DNA of 64,000 nt. Source: Sclerurus mexicanus (lineage: Eukaryota; Chordata; Aves; Passeriformes; Furnariidae). The stretch lies in assembly GCA_013396755.1 (NCBI GenBank), contig VWZF01003842.1, positions 1,217,442-1,281,441 on the forward strand, read 5' to 3'. Below are positions 47,101 through 62,100 of this stretch, piece after piece. The first letter of the stretch is position 1; each line of letters opens with the position of its first letter. The notes under the pieces are model-generated. The model was not told the DNA's origin. It did no database searches and saw only the letters and a program-made list of their open reading frames with translations. Position numbers and translations under genes: made by a program.

Positions 47101-50100
47101 ACAAGAGAACACATGCATTAGACATACAATTAGAAAGTGAGGACCTGTAAGGTGTGTGCTGATGGGTAGGTCTCACTACTCAAGAGGCGCCTACCAGGCC
47201 TGGCACTGGTACTCAACAGCTTTACACAGAGTCAAGCACTTCTAAATCCATCTCTCTCTTGGTACTTCTGCTAAAGGAACTGGGTTTAATCATGTCGCCT
47301 CACCTGGCTCTTCTGCCACTTTGTGCGCTGCTGCACCTTATTGTTCAGAAGGTCCATCGCCTTGCGCCTCACAGATGGCAGCTGATTCATCATTAGTCCC
47401 CCAATCACAGGGATGAAGGTATCTGTTGGCAATAAGGCATTGACCTACAAGAAAATACAAACAAAACAAGTAAATAAAAATGCTTTTCCATGAACTGCGA
47501 CATGGTAGTCTCCAAATATGACAGGCAAACTTCCTTAAATTTCCTTCATGGGTTTCAGGATCAAAGAAGAGAGGACAGCCTAAGCAATGCTGTATCTGCG
47601 GCAAGCAAAACAACAAAGTGGGTTCCAGTTAGTCTGTGTTCACTGGCTGCTAACCACTAGCTCCAAGATTTCCTCAGCAATTCCTTTTGTCTACACTACT
47701 GAGCTATTCCTCCTTAGTCTAAAATAATTCTGCTAATGCCCTCTGCATGTATGTTGTGAAAATTGAAATATGCTTCGCAGGTAAAAAAAAATATCCAAGC
47801 TGTAAAAAGATGTATGCTCCAAAGCATGCAACAAGATAGTCCAATTCTACAAATATATTTCTAATCAGAAAAATACTAGAAAGGAAAGCATAGGGATGTG
47901 TATGTCTTCATGGAATTTAAAACAGTTCCGTTAGCATTAGTTTATTCATTTTACGAGTTAACAGTGAGAAGTGCTGCCAAAAGCCATTCTTCTCCACCAG
48001 GCAGAGAGCAAAATGACTGCTTACAGCCAGTAGAATACCAACTAAAGGAAATAAGCATTCCTGATTTTTTTCCAGTTTTTCTGTCTAAGAAGCTATTAGC
48101 TGTAGTTATTGAAGTTGTTAGACAAGTTTAAACTCATAATGCACCAGACTGCAGACCGTTCAATGAGGTTTAGTACTAATCCAACACGGAATCCTACAAA
48201 GTTTATAATATTAATAAGCAAAAGCAGAAACATGCCACTGCTAACATGAAAGCTAATGAGACATACCTTATCCAGCATATCATAGCACTTGCTAAGCAGA
48301 ACCCTCCAAAATTTGGCTGTTGGCTTGTCCACGTTTCCTTCCACTGAAGATGCCACAGTGTTTATATAGTGAAGAACTTCTTCTAAAAGCCTAGATGGAA
48401 ATCAAGTGTCTTTTAGTGAGTAACAAGGAGACTGAAGAAGACCACTTTTATTATTAGAAAGCATAATATTTCACAAGATAACAAAAACAAAAGGAAACAA
48501 AACAGATAATGGAGAGACCAGCAGATAATGTCTACATATGTCTACTTGTACTCCCAAACGAACATCTACACACAAAAGCAGTTCTGCTTAAGAACTCAGC
48601 ATTAAAACAAAAACAGTCTGGGAAGATAGAGCTTAAACTGTGACCTGTGATCACTGGTACTTTTCTTACACCATTATAGGGGCACCTTTAAATAGCAATT
48701 TTTTTTTTTTTACCTTCTTATGAAGCAATATATTTTGCTGAAAAACTGGAATTCTTTTAGTGACTCAGTCGGAATAGCATGATAGTTATTGCCCAGTATG
48801 TAAATAAGCACTATCAAAAATACAGGAAGAGTGGATATTGGGTAATCTTTCAGAAATAGAAGACACCATGTTCTATTAAAAGAAAAAAACAAACCAAACC
48901 CAAGTAATTTGCACATAGTAAATACTGCTTGTTGCAGAGGACATTAAAAAAGTAACTTCAAGGAAAAAGAAATTCTAATGGCACTACACTTAAAAAATAT
49001 TCCCAGGTTGCAGTAAAAGCTAGAAATATGAGGAGTGGAGCAGATTTAAGCATACCTCTGTTCCAACTTCTGCAGCTCTTCCGTTTCTTCACATTCAACT
49101 ATCTGGTTTAAAAAGCAAGAATGAAAATGTTAAATGCGACACTTAGCTCCCCTCATTAAGCTAATACGCAAATTTGTTTGTCTTGAATGAAATGTCCACC
49201 AGCATGGTAATTATGAGCCCTCACATTTGCACTTGAGCCGTCATTCTAGAAGAAAATTCAAGAACCTTGGGCAATGCAGTCACAGTAGCAAAAACATTTC
49301 ATGCTGGTGGATGATGTTCAGATTTGTAACATTTTGTCTTTTCATTTTATTAACTGAATCCCACACTAAGTCTGGAATTGTACAGGCTGTGAGTGAAATA
49401 CCAGACTCCATAAAGCCAGTGGGAATCCTCTGGGACCAGAATTGCACTTAGGTTACCTATTCATCAATCACACAAATGAAGTCAATCTAGAAAAGCCTTA
49501 TTAAAAAATAATTAACATTACTGAGAGGTTGAAAAACTGTCAGTAAAGGTGTCAGCAAGATACACTGGACAGTGTATGCTTTCACTCCTTTGAATATCAA
49601 GTCATATTAAAAAATAAACCTTATCTATTACAGTATCGCACAATTAATGTGTTAATGTTAATGTCTAAAAGCAATCTGCCATTTTTACCTTTTTTACAAA
49701 ACTCTGAGAGGACAAAAGTTGTGACATGAAGGAGACTGACAAGAATTTGAAATGCCGAAGTTGTTTGTCCGAGTGAGACTCCACATTAAAGAGCTGCCCA
49801 TCCTGATTTTTTGGTTTTGTCTTGCATGTTCTTGACTTCTTTGGCCCAGGATCATCTGTTGAAAACATTCACAAAACAAATTTTCATCCAAGAGAAAGAG
49901 ATATTTCATTTCTGATCAGAGAAACAAAATAAAATCAAAGCACCATCCAACCTAGCCTTGAACACTTCCAGGGATGGGGCATCCACCACCTCTCTGGCAA
50001 CCTTGTTCCAGTGTTTCTCCACTCTCATATTAAATTTCTTCCTTATATCTAGCCTGAATCAACCTACTTAGTTTAAAACCATTACTTCTTGTCCCTTGTA

Positions 50101-53100
50101 ATGGGAAGGTTTACATGAATTTGTTGGCTTTGTTTTGTGGTTACCTTCTTTGTTCTCCGGCAGTTCTGTCAAGTACTGGATTATTTTCATCATGCTCTGG
50201 AACTGCAAATGCACGTTAAATTCGCAGCAGATGAAAATCCAAAATTCAGTGTCTGCTTCCAGAACAGCGTCCTGTGAATGGTTTAGAAATAAAAAAAGAA
50301 ATATTTAAAGAATTAAAAAAATAATTTCTAATAATGATAAAAATACTTTAAAACTTCTCAGTGAGTTTGTGAAAATGCCATGCTGAGCTGGACACTGCCA
50401 GGATCAACACCAAGGCTAACAGCAGCAAGCTCTTGGAGAGAATATAGTTTCAGAGGGTGCAGAGAGAGATTAAACTGCTGCAGCAAAGACTGTATTTCTC
50501 ACCAATGTTCCTTTAACAGTTTTTTCAGTTTTGCCTGTAAACTACACTTCCATCTAATCTGAGGGTCTGCCTACAGTAAAACATAACAAGGTTTTTATCT
50601 TGGTCTGTACAAGAAGACCAGTATCATGTTTAACAAACAATTAAAGGAAAAAAGCCCCACTTCAATAATGTTGAAGCACGTCATAATTACATTATCAGCT
50701 CTTCAGGTCAAGGATACAATAGGATTGGATTTATTGTTCAGGCTCCAGGACAACACCATATTGTATGTGCACTACAAATCTAAGTCAACATCACCATCAG
50801 GTTCTGCTACAGCACAAGCTCAGAGATCACAATCTTTTTCAGCATAACCAGGGGCTTACTGTGAACCTTCTGAAAGGCCAGACTGTGAACAGAAAGAGGG
50901 GGATCAGCCTCTCCAGGAAAAAGCTGAGCTCATCAGCCTGCTGACCTTGTCTGTGCTTGCCGTTGCTGTCACAGTTTTGGTCACGTACTGCTCGAACAGC
51001 AGCACCAGAAGAACCCAGAGGAACTTGTCTCCTCCCACCGTAGTGATCAGCTGGGACAGGATCGGCAGGCGCCGGTGCTCCGGCACATGGGGCAGGGCAT
51101 CCACAAACACACGGATGATCTTGGTCACCACCTCCTCCACACCTCCAGAGGACTCCGACAAGTCACTGTCTTCAGCCTGTGCACAAAGAGATACAGCAGC
51201 TCAAACAGGTTACTGAAGATGGGCACAAGTTCTTCCTTGGAATTTCAGAAAATGAGGGAAAGCACTACGTGCCAGGTAACAGCACTGTTGAATGCATAAT
51301 CTCAAGGGAATTATGAGTGCTCCAAAATAAAGCACTCCATCACACAGTGCCTTTTCAGTGTTAAAGGAAGATGCTTCACATAAAAGGAAAAAAAACAAAC
51401 AAAAAAGATAGAAAAAAGAGAGAAAAGTGAGGAAAAAGGAGAAAAAACAAAACAAGGGGAAAAAGCAATAAAGAGGAAAAACGGAGAAACAAAGAAAATA
51501 GGAAAAAAGGGGAAAAAATGAAAAAGGGGAGGGAAAGGAAAAAAAACCCAAACAAAAAAAAGAAAAAAGATAAAAACTGCTACTTGGCATCAGCTGAAAC
51601 AAACAGGCCATTTTCAAGAGAAAGTGATGCCACATCCTTCTGAAAACTTTGCCTGTAAGCCTGGTAGTTAGGCTCTTGGATTCAATGGCCTAGTAAAAAT
51701 AACAGATAGGCTACATGATCTCAGGCAAGTAACATTAGGCTCTTGCCACACATAATAATAGTGTGTGCCATAACTATTTTATCACAGAAACTTGTGTTAG
51801 CTGCTATAAAAGGTTTTAATTAAAAAAATACATAAAAGGAGTGACAACAACTTGATTTCTTTAACAGAGAACTGCAAGAGGATGAGAAACATGTATACAT
51901 ATTAGTCTGGGAAATCCCCAGCCCATTTTTAGAAGACAGTATCTTTTTCCTCCAATTCATTTTTACATAGGAAATTTATACAGCATTTTAATGTTTGATC
52001 TATTAAAGGTCGAGAATTAAGATTTATTAGGTGCAAGTGAAATCTGAATGGAAAAACATCCCCCTTGAAAACAGTGATGGTTTTTTGCTTTGGTTTATAG
52101 CCATTTATCTAAGAGGTCCAGACAAAACCAAACAAACACCAACTGGGAGAATAAAAGCATTTGCCAGATATTATATCTTTCCACTTCTTTCAGACCATGT
52201 CTACTGTTGATATGACCATGACATATTATTACAGGACTAATAACCAGTTTTTATTTCCAATGGTTCCTCTACTGAACTTGCCTGCTATTTTTATGAGGAA
52301 AAACTTGAATTTATAGTATGTTTCAGGTCCTCTTCATGTACAGTTCTGATAATTTTGGCTAAACCATTTATAAAGTGCAGGAATTCAAAAGCCTGAAAAG
52401 AAGCACTAGTCTGATGAATTCAGTTGGTAAGACACAAAGGAATCTGTTAATATTGTTGCTACATATAATTTAATAGCTATCTAAAAAGAATCCTAGAATA
52501 GGTGAAAACTTATTCTACCACCGATATTCTAAGTCATTTACTCTACTTAATTAATAATATTTTCATTAAGTAGACAAATTTACCTGTATAAGAGCAGGAA
52601 TAACCATCTGCACAGTCTTGTTAATTACTTGGAAAGTGTAAGTATCATCCAGACGCAAGACATTTGCTCCCATGAATGTAAAAATAGGCATAATGTTATG
52701 AAGAACTTTATCCTGCAAAAGAAAAGATGAAATTAGTTTATCCTGCTATGCACATTATACCTTAAGGCATTTCTCATTCCCACAAATGCCACTAGATTCC
52801 TATAATAATAAATAATAATAACAAAAAAAGAGAACCATGAGTATGTTCCAAAATCTCCCTAAACTAATTCTAAATGTATATTGTCCCTTAATAAGAATTA
52901 CTGTGTGATTGGTAGAGTTCTAAATATTATTCAGAAACCAAGACACACTTCCAAGCAAGTAATTAAAGAGTGAAAATTGAGAGTTTAGTCTGATGAAACA
53001 CCTTGTATCTTTCCCCTCAGAGACATGGTAATACAGCAAGCAAAACCAGCTATGAGGAGATTTGCAGAAGCACAAATGTGATTATGGCACAGATTCCTGT

Positions 53101-56100
53101 GATTTTCATAGCTTTCCTACCCACTCTTTCTATACCTGTTATATATCTACAACTATACAATGTAAACCAACCATGCTTATTCTAGCTTTTGGCTTTTCGA
53201 GGGCCTAGGCTGTAATCACAGTAATTAATTTTAACAGGGCTGTATTAGAGATGTCACCTAGCTCAGAAGTTAGTTTCCTAGATTTTGCCAGAATGCAGAG
53301 CAAGAAATTATGGGAATATTTTTCATTTGGTTTTAGTGATGGAAGAAGTGTTTTGGATTTTAAGAGAGATCAGATTGATTCAAAATGTTTCCTTGTATTC
53401 TGACCTTGAAAATCTTTCAAGAGCCAATACTAATGTAAAGCAAACCCTCTGTTCTATAGTAGGTCATGGCAGTAAGATGGAGACAAAATAAAAAAAAACA
53501 ATAAAACCACAAAATCCTTCAAAAATTTTGTCAAAACATCACAGTTTTGCCTTTTGGGAAAAACACTATCTTTTGAAGTGTGTGTAGAAAATACTGAGAT
53601 AAATAAAAAAATGCCAACCAAGTTTGATACACCTGGATACATTCTGCTGCTTTTATAGTTCCAAAGCAAAACAATCTTACTTAGAAGAGTGTACAGTCAA
53701 ATTTCAATCCACAGAAGAAAAGGCCTGTTTCTTGGTCAATTCAAATCAGACCAACCTGGTTTTGTCATCAACTATAACTACGTTTTTCAGTGTTGTACAA
53801 AACAGAATGCATGTGCTATCAAGGCCAGGTGTTTTCTCTCTTTATATAAAAAAGCAGGAGAAAGAAGAAACAAGGCATGAGAATGGTGACTGCACAAGGC
53901 AGGGCTGTTGTCAGAAAGCTTCTTCCATTTCAAATGCATTCCACTGCAAGCCACAAATGGCTCGTGACCAAAGCATCAAGACAGAGGTTTCTCTTCAAGT
54001 AAAATGGCACAGAAAGGCCTAAAATTGCAGGGAACCTGTACATTTTGTCTCTTGCTCTTTTCAGCAAGTTTCTCCCCATAGAACAGCTCTGTATGTTCAT
54101 CACTCTACCCAGCACCTGGAACCCAAAGAGAAGAGCCAACATATACGTTTCAGGTGCTACTTACAGGAAAGATTCCAGCAACAGCACCAAGGAGCAGCAG
54201 TGCATGGTGGTGTGTCTGAGGCATTTTAGATATCCTGATGCACTGAACTATCAGTTCCACGTTGAATTTTTCTTTGTCAAGGATATCTGCAAGTAAAAAA
54301 TACCCATTGATTAATACTTTAAAGGTCAACCACGTAGGAATGAACAGGACACTCAAGCCTTGGTTTCAATTTGCAAACCATACCTAATTGATCTACAAAA
54401 AATGATCAGGAAGGCAAACTTGTATAGAGGTACCCTTATAGAGGAATCTCTCTCTCCTGAACAATACAGTGTAGACACAAAAGAAAAGTTAAGACACCAT
54501 TGTTTTAATGCTGTACTGGTGAGAAAAGTACTATGAAATGAGTCTGGAGATTTTTACCTGCTGGGACCTTGCTGCCATTGGATGACAATTTCTGACAGAT
54601 GCTTAGCAGGCAGCTGAGGATCAGCTGCTTTGTATATTCCATATTTTCTTCCTCTGATGCCATAGGTTCCAGACACCTACATATTCAGGAAAAAAACATG
54701 GAGATTGAAAAAGAACACAGAAAAATAAGTGATCAAACTGCATATCAAGATACAAATAAGAAGTGCAATCTTAATTCTACATAAATTCTAAATCAAGGCT
54801 TCTAAAAAGCCTTTGCCATAAAGTGTCTCTTCTTTTTTTTTCAAATGCATCAGCAGGTCTAATAAAAGACATCTATCAAAATACTGTCAAAAGTATAAGT
54901 ATAACCTGAACTGTGGTTGCCAGTCTATGTAAACCCAAGTCATATGGAAAGACAGACAAATACCTAATCTATATGCAAACTTTCCTAAGTGCCTGGAGAT
55001 AAGGCTGGCAGGAAAACCAATAGTTTTCTTAGGTTGCACTGGACAAAGACTGTTCCACAATATGTTGGGAGGAATTTTAAAGCTTAGAGTATTATACTAG
55101 CTCTGTTGAAGACATGAGTCCTGTCCATTGTGCCACTTTTAGCACAGGTGTCATCCTTCCTGGCAATGCCAAACCCTCTGCCTGCTAGAAAATTTTCAAA
55201 TAAGAAGCTATGCATCAGATAAAAATCGTAAAAAGCCCACATTGTTTTAAGGGGAAAAAAATCATAACTTCCCATTCCCCTCCTCGATTTACCTTAAAAT
55301 AAGTTCAAATGAAAAAGGCAAGCTAAGCTACAAGACATGACAACAAAACAGAGACAAATTAGCCCATATTTTAATGCTTTAGAGTGTCAGCTGCAGAAGA
55401 GAAGCTCAAGGACTCCTGTGTTATGGGAGCACCATTACCTGCTCAGCAGGTTAAAAAGAGCAGGTACCAATGCCTGCGGATGTCGAAGTTTCTTCTTATG
55501 CTGCAGTAATTCCAGAATAAGCATAACCCTCTGCCAGCTGAAGTGGCTTGTTTCTGGTGCCAGTTCTGTATCTTGAGGCTTTCTAAAAAGATAAGACAGA
55601 CCACCAGGATATTTATTTGCAAAGGAAATAGCACAGTGTTTCAAGGAACACACACACATAATTAAGACAAAATCCAGTAGATGGTCTGCCTGCCATCCAG
55701 GAAACTTGTGTCTTTGGAACTACTAAGGGTTAACACACTGAGTAAGCAGTAATAGGGGGCATGTCTGAGCTTTATAAACTCTGACAGATACAATTTACTG
55801 ATAGATTGATCTAATTGGTGATGATTTTTACAAATAGTCATGGGAAGGAAAATAAGAACAGCTATTCTAGGTCAAACCAAGTATTCTAGGTCAAACTGCT
55901 ATTCTAGGTCAAACTTAGTCAATATACTGTTTCAACAATAGCTGAGAGTGTTTAAAGAAGATAATAAGTAGAGCAGACAAAACAGCTCATTCCTCATGAG
56001 AATGGAGAGACAAGACAAAGATCTCAAAAGTAGTGATTATATTACTGTTTTAACAGAAACAAAAGACTGTTTTTCAGTCAATTAATAGGAACATTTTGAT

Positions 56101-59100
56101 GAGCATCTGTAGGTTTCAGCCATGTGTATGTAATCTGTCCATGCATCTCTATTCCACACTAACTTTACTGTCAACAAAAAGGGATTATGTTCAGCTTTGT
56201 CAAGCCAGATTCTATAAAAGCAAATGTCAAGATTAAAAATGCTGAATTTTTTTTAATTTTAACTGTTCTTCCATCTGTTCTCAAACAGCAACATGAGTTG
56301 GTTTTCTCCTGCCAAAAGTATCTCAGAGTTATTTTACAGTGCAGGGGAAAAGAAGAAATAGATGTTTATGCTTTCAATACAAACTATGCAATATATTAAG
56401 ACAAGTGGTGTTTTCAAACTGTATAGGTAATGTCTGTGCATTTCTAGTTATTTTACCTCTGTTGCTGCATCTTCTGCCTTCTAGTCTGTTGAACAGTGGC
56501 CAGACTTTTGGTTTTCTCAGGAGGCTCCAGTTCTCTGACAATCTGCTCAGCACACACTATAATCTGAAACGAAACAATAATAATACAAGCACCAATGAAC
56601 AATCTGTCACATCACATGTGTCCCCTCCTTTTTTTAAAAACACATCCCTTTCATGCACATATAGGTATATGAACCACATATTCAAGTCATATCCCAGAAA
56701 GTGAAAATCAGTGCAGCAGAAAGAAGTGACTTCTGCTGAATTCATTCACTTAGTATAGTAAATGACTGATAAATGGCTTTTAAAGAAATAGCTTCTGAAA
56801 GCAGCCATTTAACAAACTTTTCATGCCATTAACACTATCCTGTTATTTGCCAAATAGTTTCTGATTCCTTTCATGCTATAAATGATATAAAGGACGAGTG
56901 TTACTAAACGTAGCAGCACAAAATCACACTGCAACAGTGCACAATTTGAACACGTTTCTGTGTTCTGGAGTTTGCCACTTACCCCTTTAAACACACTGCT
57001 AATTGTCTGGGCACAAAGTGGGTTCTTACAGTTTAAGAGTAAGTCAAACAATACTTTTAGTAGCTTCTGTTGCACCATCCCATCTGACACAGCTGCAAAG
57101 AATGGTTTAGTGATCTGCAAAAGGGAAAAAAGAAAGGATGCAGAGAGGTTTACTGTAAGAGGGTAACAAAATCACAAGCTACAGAATTAGATATGTTAGA
57201 TTATGTATGACACACACAATCACACATGCTTGTTAGTATAGCAAAAATCTGCATATTAACTATGTATTTGTATACATCCAGGAATCCTTAGATACAAATC
57301 ACATACCTGTGAAATATCCAGATGACATATTGATTCCTGAAATTTTTCACATAACTTGCCTGGTGAGGGGAACTATCTTGCTGTTGCCAGCCTTTGGGAA
57401 GTGTACACCAACACCTGGCTAATAGAAGGCCTGAATTTATAGCCTCCTTCAAATGAGACTATTTCTCACCTACTCTATTTTGTTGCCAACTTTGCCTCAG
57501 AAGAAAAACATTAAGTAGAATTTTGCCTGACTGACAAAAAACTAAGAACTGTGGAACAGTAGTATCTGTAACAATACAGGTATTCATCTCCATGCAAATA
57601 CAATACTTCTATTTTATGCCTGTCATAATGCAAGATGTAGAGCAAGCAGAAATTTCTCTGATAATTTTGAGAAAGTTTTGAAGCTGTTTAGATGTTTCAA
57701 AGACACTACAGAGACCTTGAAATCTTGTACTAAAAGAAAGACGGGTGAGGACACCTTCAGACAGAAAGAGTCCTTGTAGATCCAATCCTAAACACTGCTA
57801 GTTTCTTTAGGCATAAAAATAAATTAAAGACCTTTCATAAATCCATACCTGCCCAAGTGCTGTGATTTGAAATGGTGGAATTTCTTCATATATTTTCTTG
57901 GCAGCATGCAGACTTTTGATAAATAGATCCAGACTCTGCTGATTCTTGCACAGGAGGGGTGCTGAATATTCATTAAACTTTCCAAGAATTAGATGCAGGA
58001 GAATAACTTCATCTTTCAACATTGCCTCAGGTTTCTGAAAGACCTTCTCTAGCAACTGGTCTAGTGCAGGCAAGAGGTGAGAAAGAATCATCTGCAAATG
58101 GGAAATTTGTGATGTAAATTTTTATCCATCCTCAATTTCACAGACTTCCAGTAGCACAGCTTCATTTTACTGCAACATCCCCTCTCTAGTAACACACTGC
58201 ATACAGTATTTTAAAAATTGATAGTACAACTTAATACCTTGCAACTCAGTACAGAAAACTCTATAGTCACTGATATCTAAACAAAGTAATACATTTCTTC
58301 TGCAAGAACCTTCTTCTGAAACAGTCTTTCTTAGTGATATCGAAGGAGCTTCCTTAAAAACTCCAGTGCAAAATGCTGCAGCCACTGCATTCCTGGATGG
58401 AGCATGCAAATGTTTTATGTTTCACTAAATCATACTTTGCAGCATTACTACATATTACTAGAGGTGTCAATGCCTAATGATCTAATACATTATGAAGTTA
58501 TTTAACAGCATTATTATTAAATGAAATTTGATTTCAGCTTTTCAATCAAGTGCAGAACCCATAAAACAACTCACCTCACCATGGACTTCATGAAGAATTT
58601 TCATTAAGTTTCTTGCAATATATGACGGGAAAATAGGGTCCTGTACACAATCAAGTAAGTTTTCCAAAGCTTCCAACAATTTTTTCTTCTGGGATTTCTG
58701 TTTCGGTTGTGTTTCAAGTTCCTCAAATAGAGTTCCCATAATCTAGTTCATAAACAAAGTGAAAATTAAGTTCTTTACCTGCAATAAAAATGCCTTAAAA
58801 CAACATCTATTTGATGCTCTCATAATAATGCAGTCTAGACATAAACAGAGTTCTTTATCTGTACATAAATCACAGTTAATGCCTCTTAGACTCTCAGCTC
58901 TCTGTAATAAATCACTTGAATGTTTTCATAGTATTTAAAAAAAGATATAAATCAATCTGCTATAGAATACAAAGACAATTAACTTTCCTGTCTAACTTGA
59001 TTTCTTCTCTAAAACATGGGAGCTCACAGCAGCAGACAAAACTTGTATTCATGTACACTTTAATAAGAAAAATACCTGTGTTATGTATGTAGGGTCAGAC

Positions 59101-62100
59101 ACAATCTCTTCTGTCTTTTGCTCCAAGTGCTGAAGAACAGAATGAAATAGAGACTCCTTTATCCCTCTTAAGGAATGGAGGCAGTTGAGAGCAGCCCTTC
59201 GAACTTCACTCACAGGACTACCCAAGTTAATTAGCAAAGATATCACCACTGCAAAAAGAACCAGGGAAGGAAGGAGGAAAAGAACACAATAAAGCAAGTG
59301 GTTGGAATTTTACTGCAGCTGTCCCTGAAGCATCAGCATCACTTTGGAATTATAAAGTCCTCTCTTTTCTCTGTAAACCCCTAGAGTACATAAAACCAAC
59401 ACGAATCACACAAGATCCATCACTATCCTTATATTCATGTTTAAGTTCAGAGTTCATATATTGCTACTGACTGTCACATTGTTATACTGCACAGAAAGTA
59501 AGGTGCTGTAGTTGACTTCTTCAACACAGCACTGCATTCCCTTAACATTTTCAGTATTTAAAAACAGTGGCTTCACTTACTTCCAAGCTTGGACTGGTAA
59601 CTGCAGCAGCCAATCAGCAAGAAAGAGAGCCTGTCTCAGCCTAGTGCAGCTAAACATAACTACAGATACCCTTCATGCTGTAAATTATAGTAAAACTGGA
59701 CAGAATTAAAAAATAACTATGATTAAGTCTTAACATGGAAAACAGATACTGCTTTACTTTACCTGGAGATGATGGCAATAGCAGCTGCTTCTTTTTCTGA
59801 TTTGTTTGTGATTCAAGCAGTGCATAGCCAATATAGAGAGCTTGAGTCTGTAGCATTGCACTGACTTCATAGTTCAGATGATTTGAAAGGTTATAACTGT
59901 AAGTCCATAAAATGGAAAGGAATTTGAAGAGAACCTCTGAATCTTTTAGATGCACCTTAAATTTAACAAAATTTAAAAAAAAGAAAAAAGAGAAAAGCAC
60001 TTGTTTAATTTATTTGGCAAACTACTACTCAAAGCATCTGATAAACCCCACATCAAAGGAGTAAATGAAAACTAAAGAGCCAGAAACAGTGTCTTCTGGG
60101 AAGAAAAAGTTATTGAGTAGATGCTTGCATGTATATACAAGTCCAGATGTTACTTAACATCTGGCTTATTTAAGACATAACTTGTAGTCTGTAGGTTTTA
60201 GATGGGATTTTTTTAATCCTAACAGTCTGAAAACATTCATATGAACATTTGTATACTATGTCAACTGCACAAGAAAATTGTTATGTGCAAAATAAAGAAC
60301 TTCTACTTTGTGACACAGGTCACAGAGTGCCTTCTCCACCTACCAACAATAAGAGCTGCTCCAAGAAGATTCACTTCAGTTTTCCACACATTTACATCCA
60401 ATTACCTTAACTTTGCTTTAGGACCTTTCTGTCAACATTTAATGAGGAGTTTAATTGAAGCAGTTACACTGTCAGCTAATACTATCCCAAATCAGTTTAA
60501 AATTCCTGCTTAGTACATGGTCTGGCAAACAGCTAGCATGCTTTCTGTCTCTAAAAGCTCTTCATTCCAAATGCCACTCAACATCCTGCAAACTGAGCAC
60601 AACTTGACAGAACAACTGATAGAGCTCCTGACATACTCTTGACTATTCTCTTTTCCACAAGTCCACCAAGATCGAAGTTCCAGCTACATTAACTGTTCAA
60701 GAGCTAGCAAAAATAACTGTCTTGTGTCTTTCAAATTAAAGACCCTCAAAACTTGAGGCCAGTACTGCACAAGTGACAGAAGTAAATTATTATTGCAGTT
60801 CTTGCCTTCACAAGGTCCTAGGACATTATTAACCCCCTTCCACAAACTTTCTGTAGTTTCTCCTCCAAATTTCTTCTCTTCTTCTGTGCAGTATGACCCA
60901 ACTCCCTCAGTCAAAACCTCCACCAAAATAACCTCCTTCCTTTCCTGCTGACAGCCTTTAACTAGACACGCACTGAATCAAATCTCTTTATCTCCTCAAT
61001 GTCAGTACAATTTCACTGGATCTTGGATTGATTCATGAGACAAAGTTTATACATGAATTGACATCAGAAACAAATTTTTTGTTATGAAATCATTGCTGTT
61101 CTTTCTTCTGTTTGTGTTTGTCATGTGCTGTTCCTGCTGAAACAGCATCAAATTCCAGTAACAGTAGCTTTGTGGCAATTACTTGCTTTTGTTTTCCTCA
61201 GAATGTACAGTTATTACCTCCTGCCATCTAAAATCGAGACTGCCAAAATTCCTTATTCTCTTCACAAAAATGTATCACTAGATGCATGTGAAAAACCACA
61301 AGATGATGCAATAAGGAAATGTACAATTTCTTGTAACAGTTTTCTTTTCAATTTCTGTTAACAAATTTTACAGAACAACCCTTCAGTTTGCTACCAGATA
61401 GAACCAAAACTTTTAGCTCAAACCTTAAGCTCTTCATCTTGTCCTACAAGCCAGCGTTATGTTTTCACCTTTGCCTCAACTTGTCAATTTGTGTTTATTT
61501 TCTTTTTTAACTTTAGTTTTCCATTATTACATTTAAGTAGGGTTAACTAACCAGCTGAAGCTTAGACTTTCATCTTCTCACAATACTTGTATGCCATGAG
61601 CAGTGTTGCATGACCCGTTTACCATTTTTCTCAGTTTTTCTTAAGATTAATGTAATTGCATTACATTATGAATTGATGACTCATAATTAAGAGTGACAAA
61701 TACAAGAATAATACCTTAAGTAAGAGATTCATTAATGCTCTGTACTGAACAGCATTGCTCCGCTCACTAGCTCCACTGACGAGCAGGTCAAACAGCCCCA
61801 AAAGGAGGTGCAGGTAGTCTTGGCTGTCTTGATTCAGAGTTTCAGGATTCCACCAAGTTTCCTCTAAAAAAATACAGGTTATAAGTAAGACACAGTGGAT
61901 GCATATGAACACCTTCAGGAACCAAGAGAATACAGGCATGTCTAGCTAAGAAGAGACAATACATTTGGTTGGTTTCATGTTCACAAGTAAGCAATCTTTT
62001 TGGATCTCAGTAACAAAAAAGGGAGAAGGTTAGGGAAGCAAGGTTTCCTTGTTTTCATCAACTTCCAAAGACAAAAAAACCCCCCACTTTCCTTCTCACT

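Noticed and set aside
51210..51635. 141-codon minus-strand open frame rich in Phe, Ser and Leu
   Set aside because: It is the translation of the polypurine tract's complementary strand. Composition alone keeps it open, and it lies inside a HEATR1 intron.
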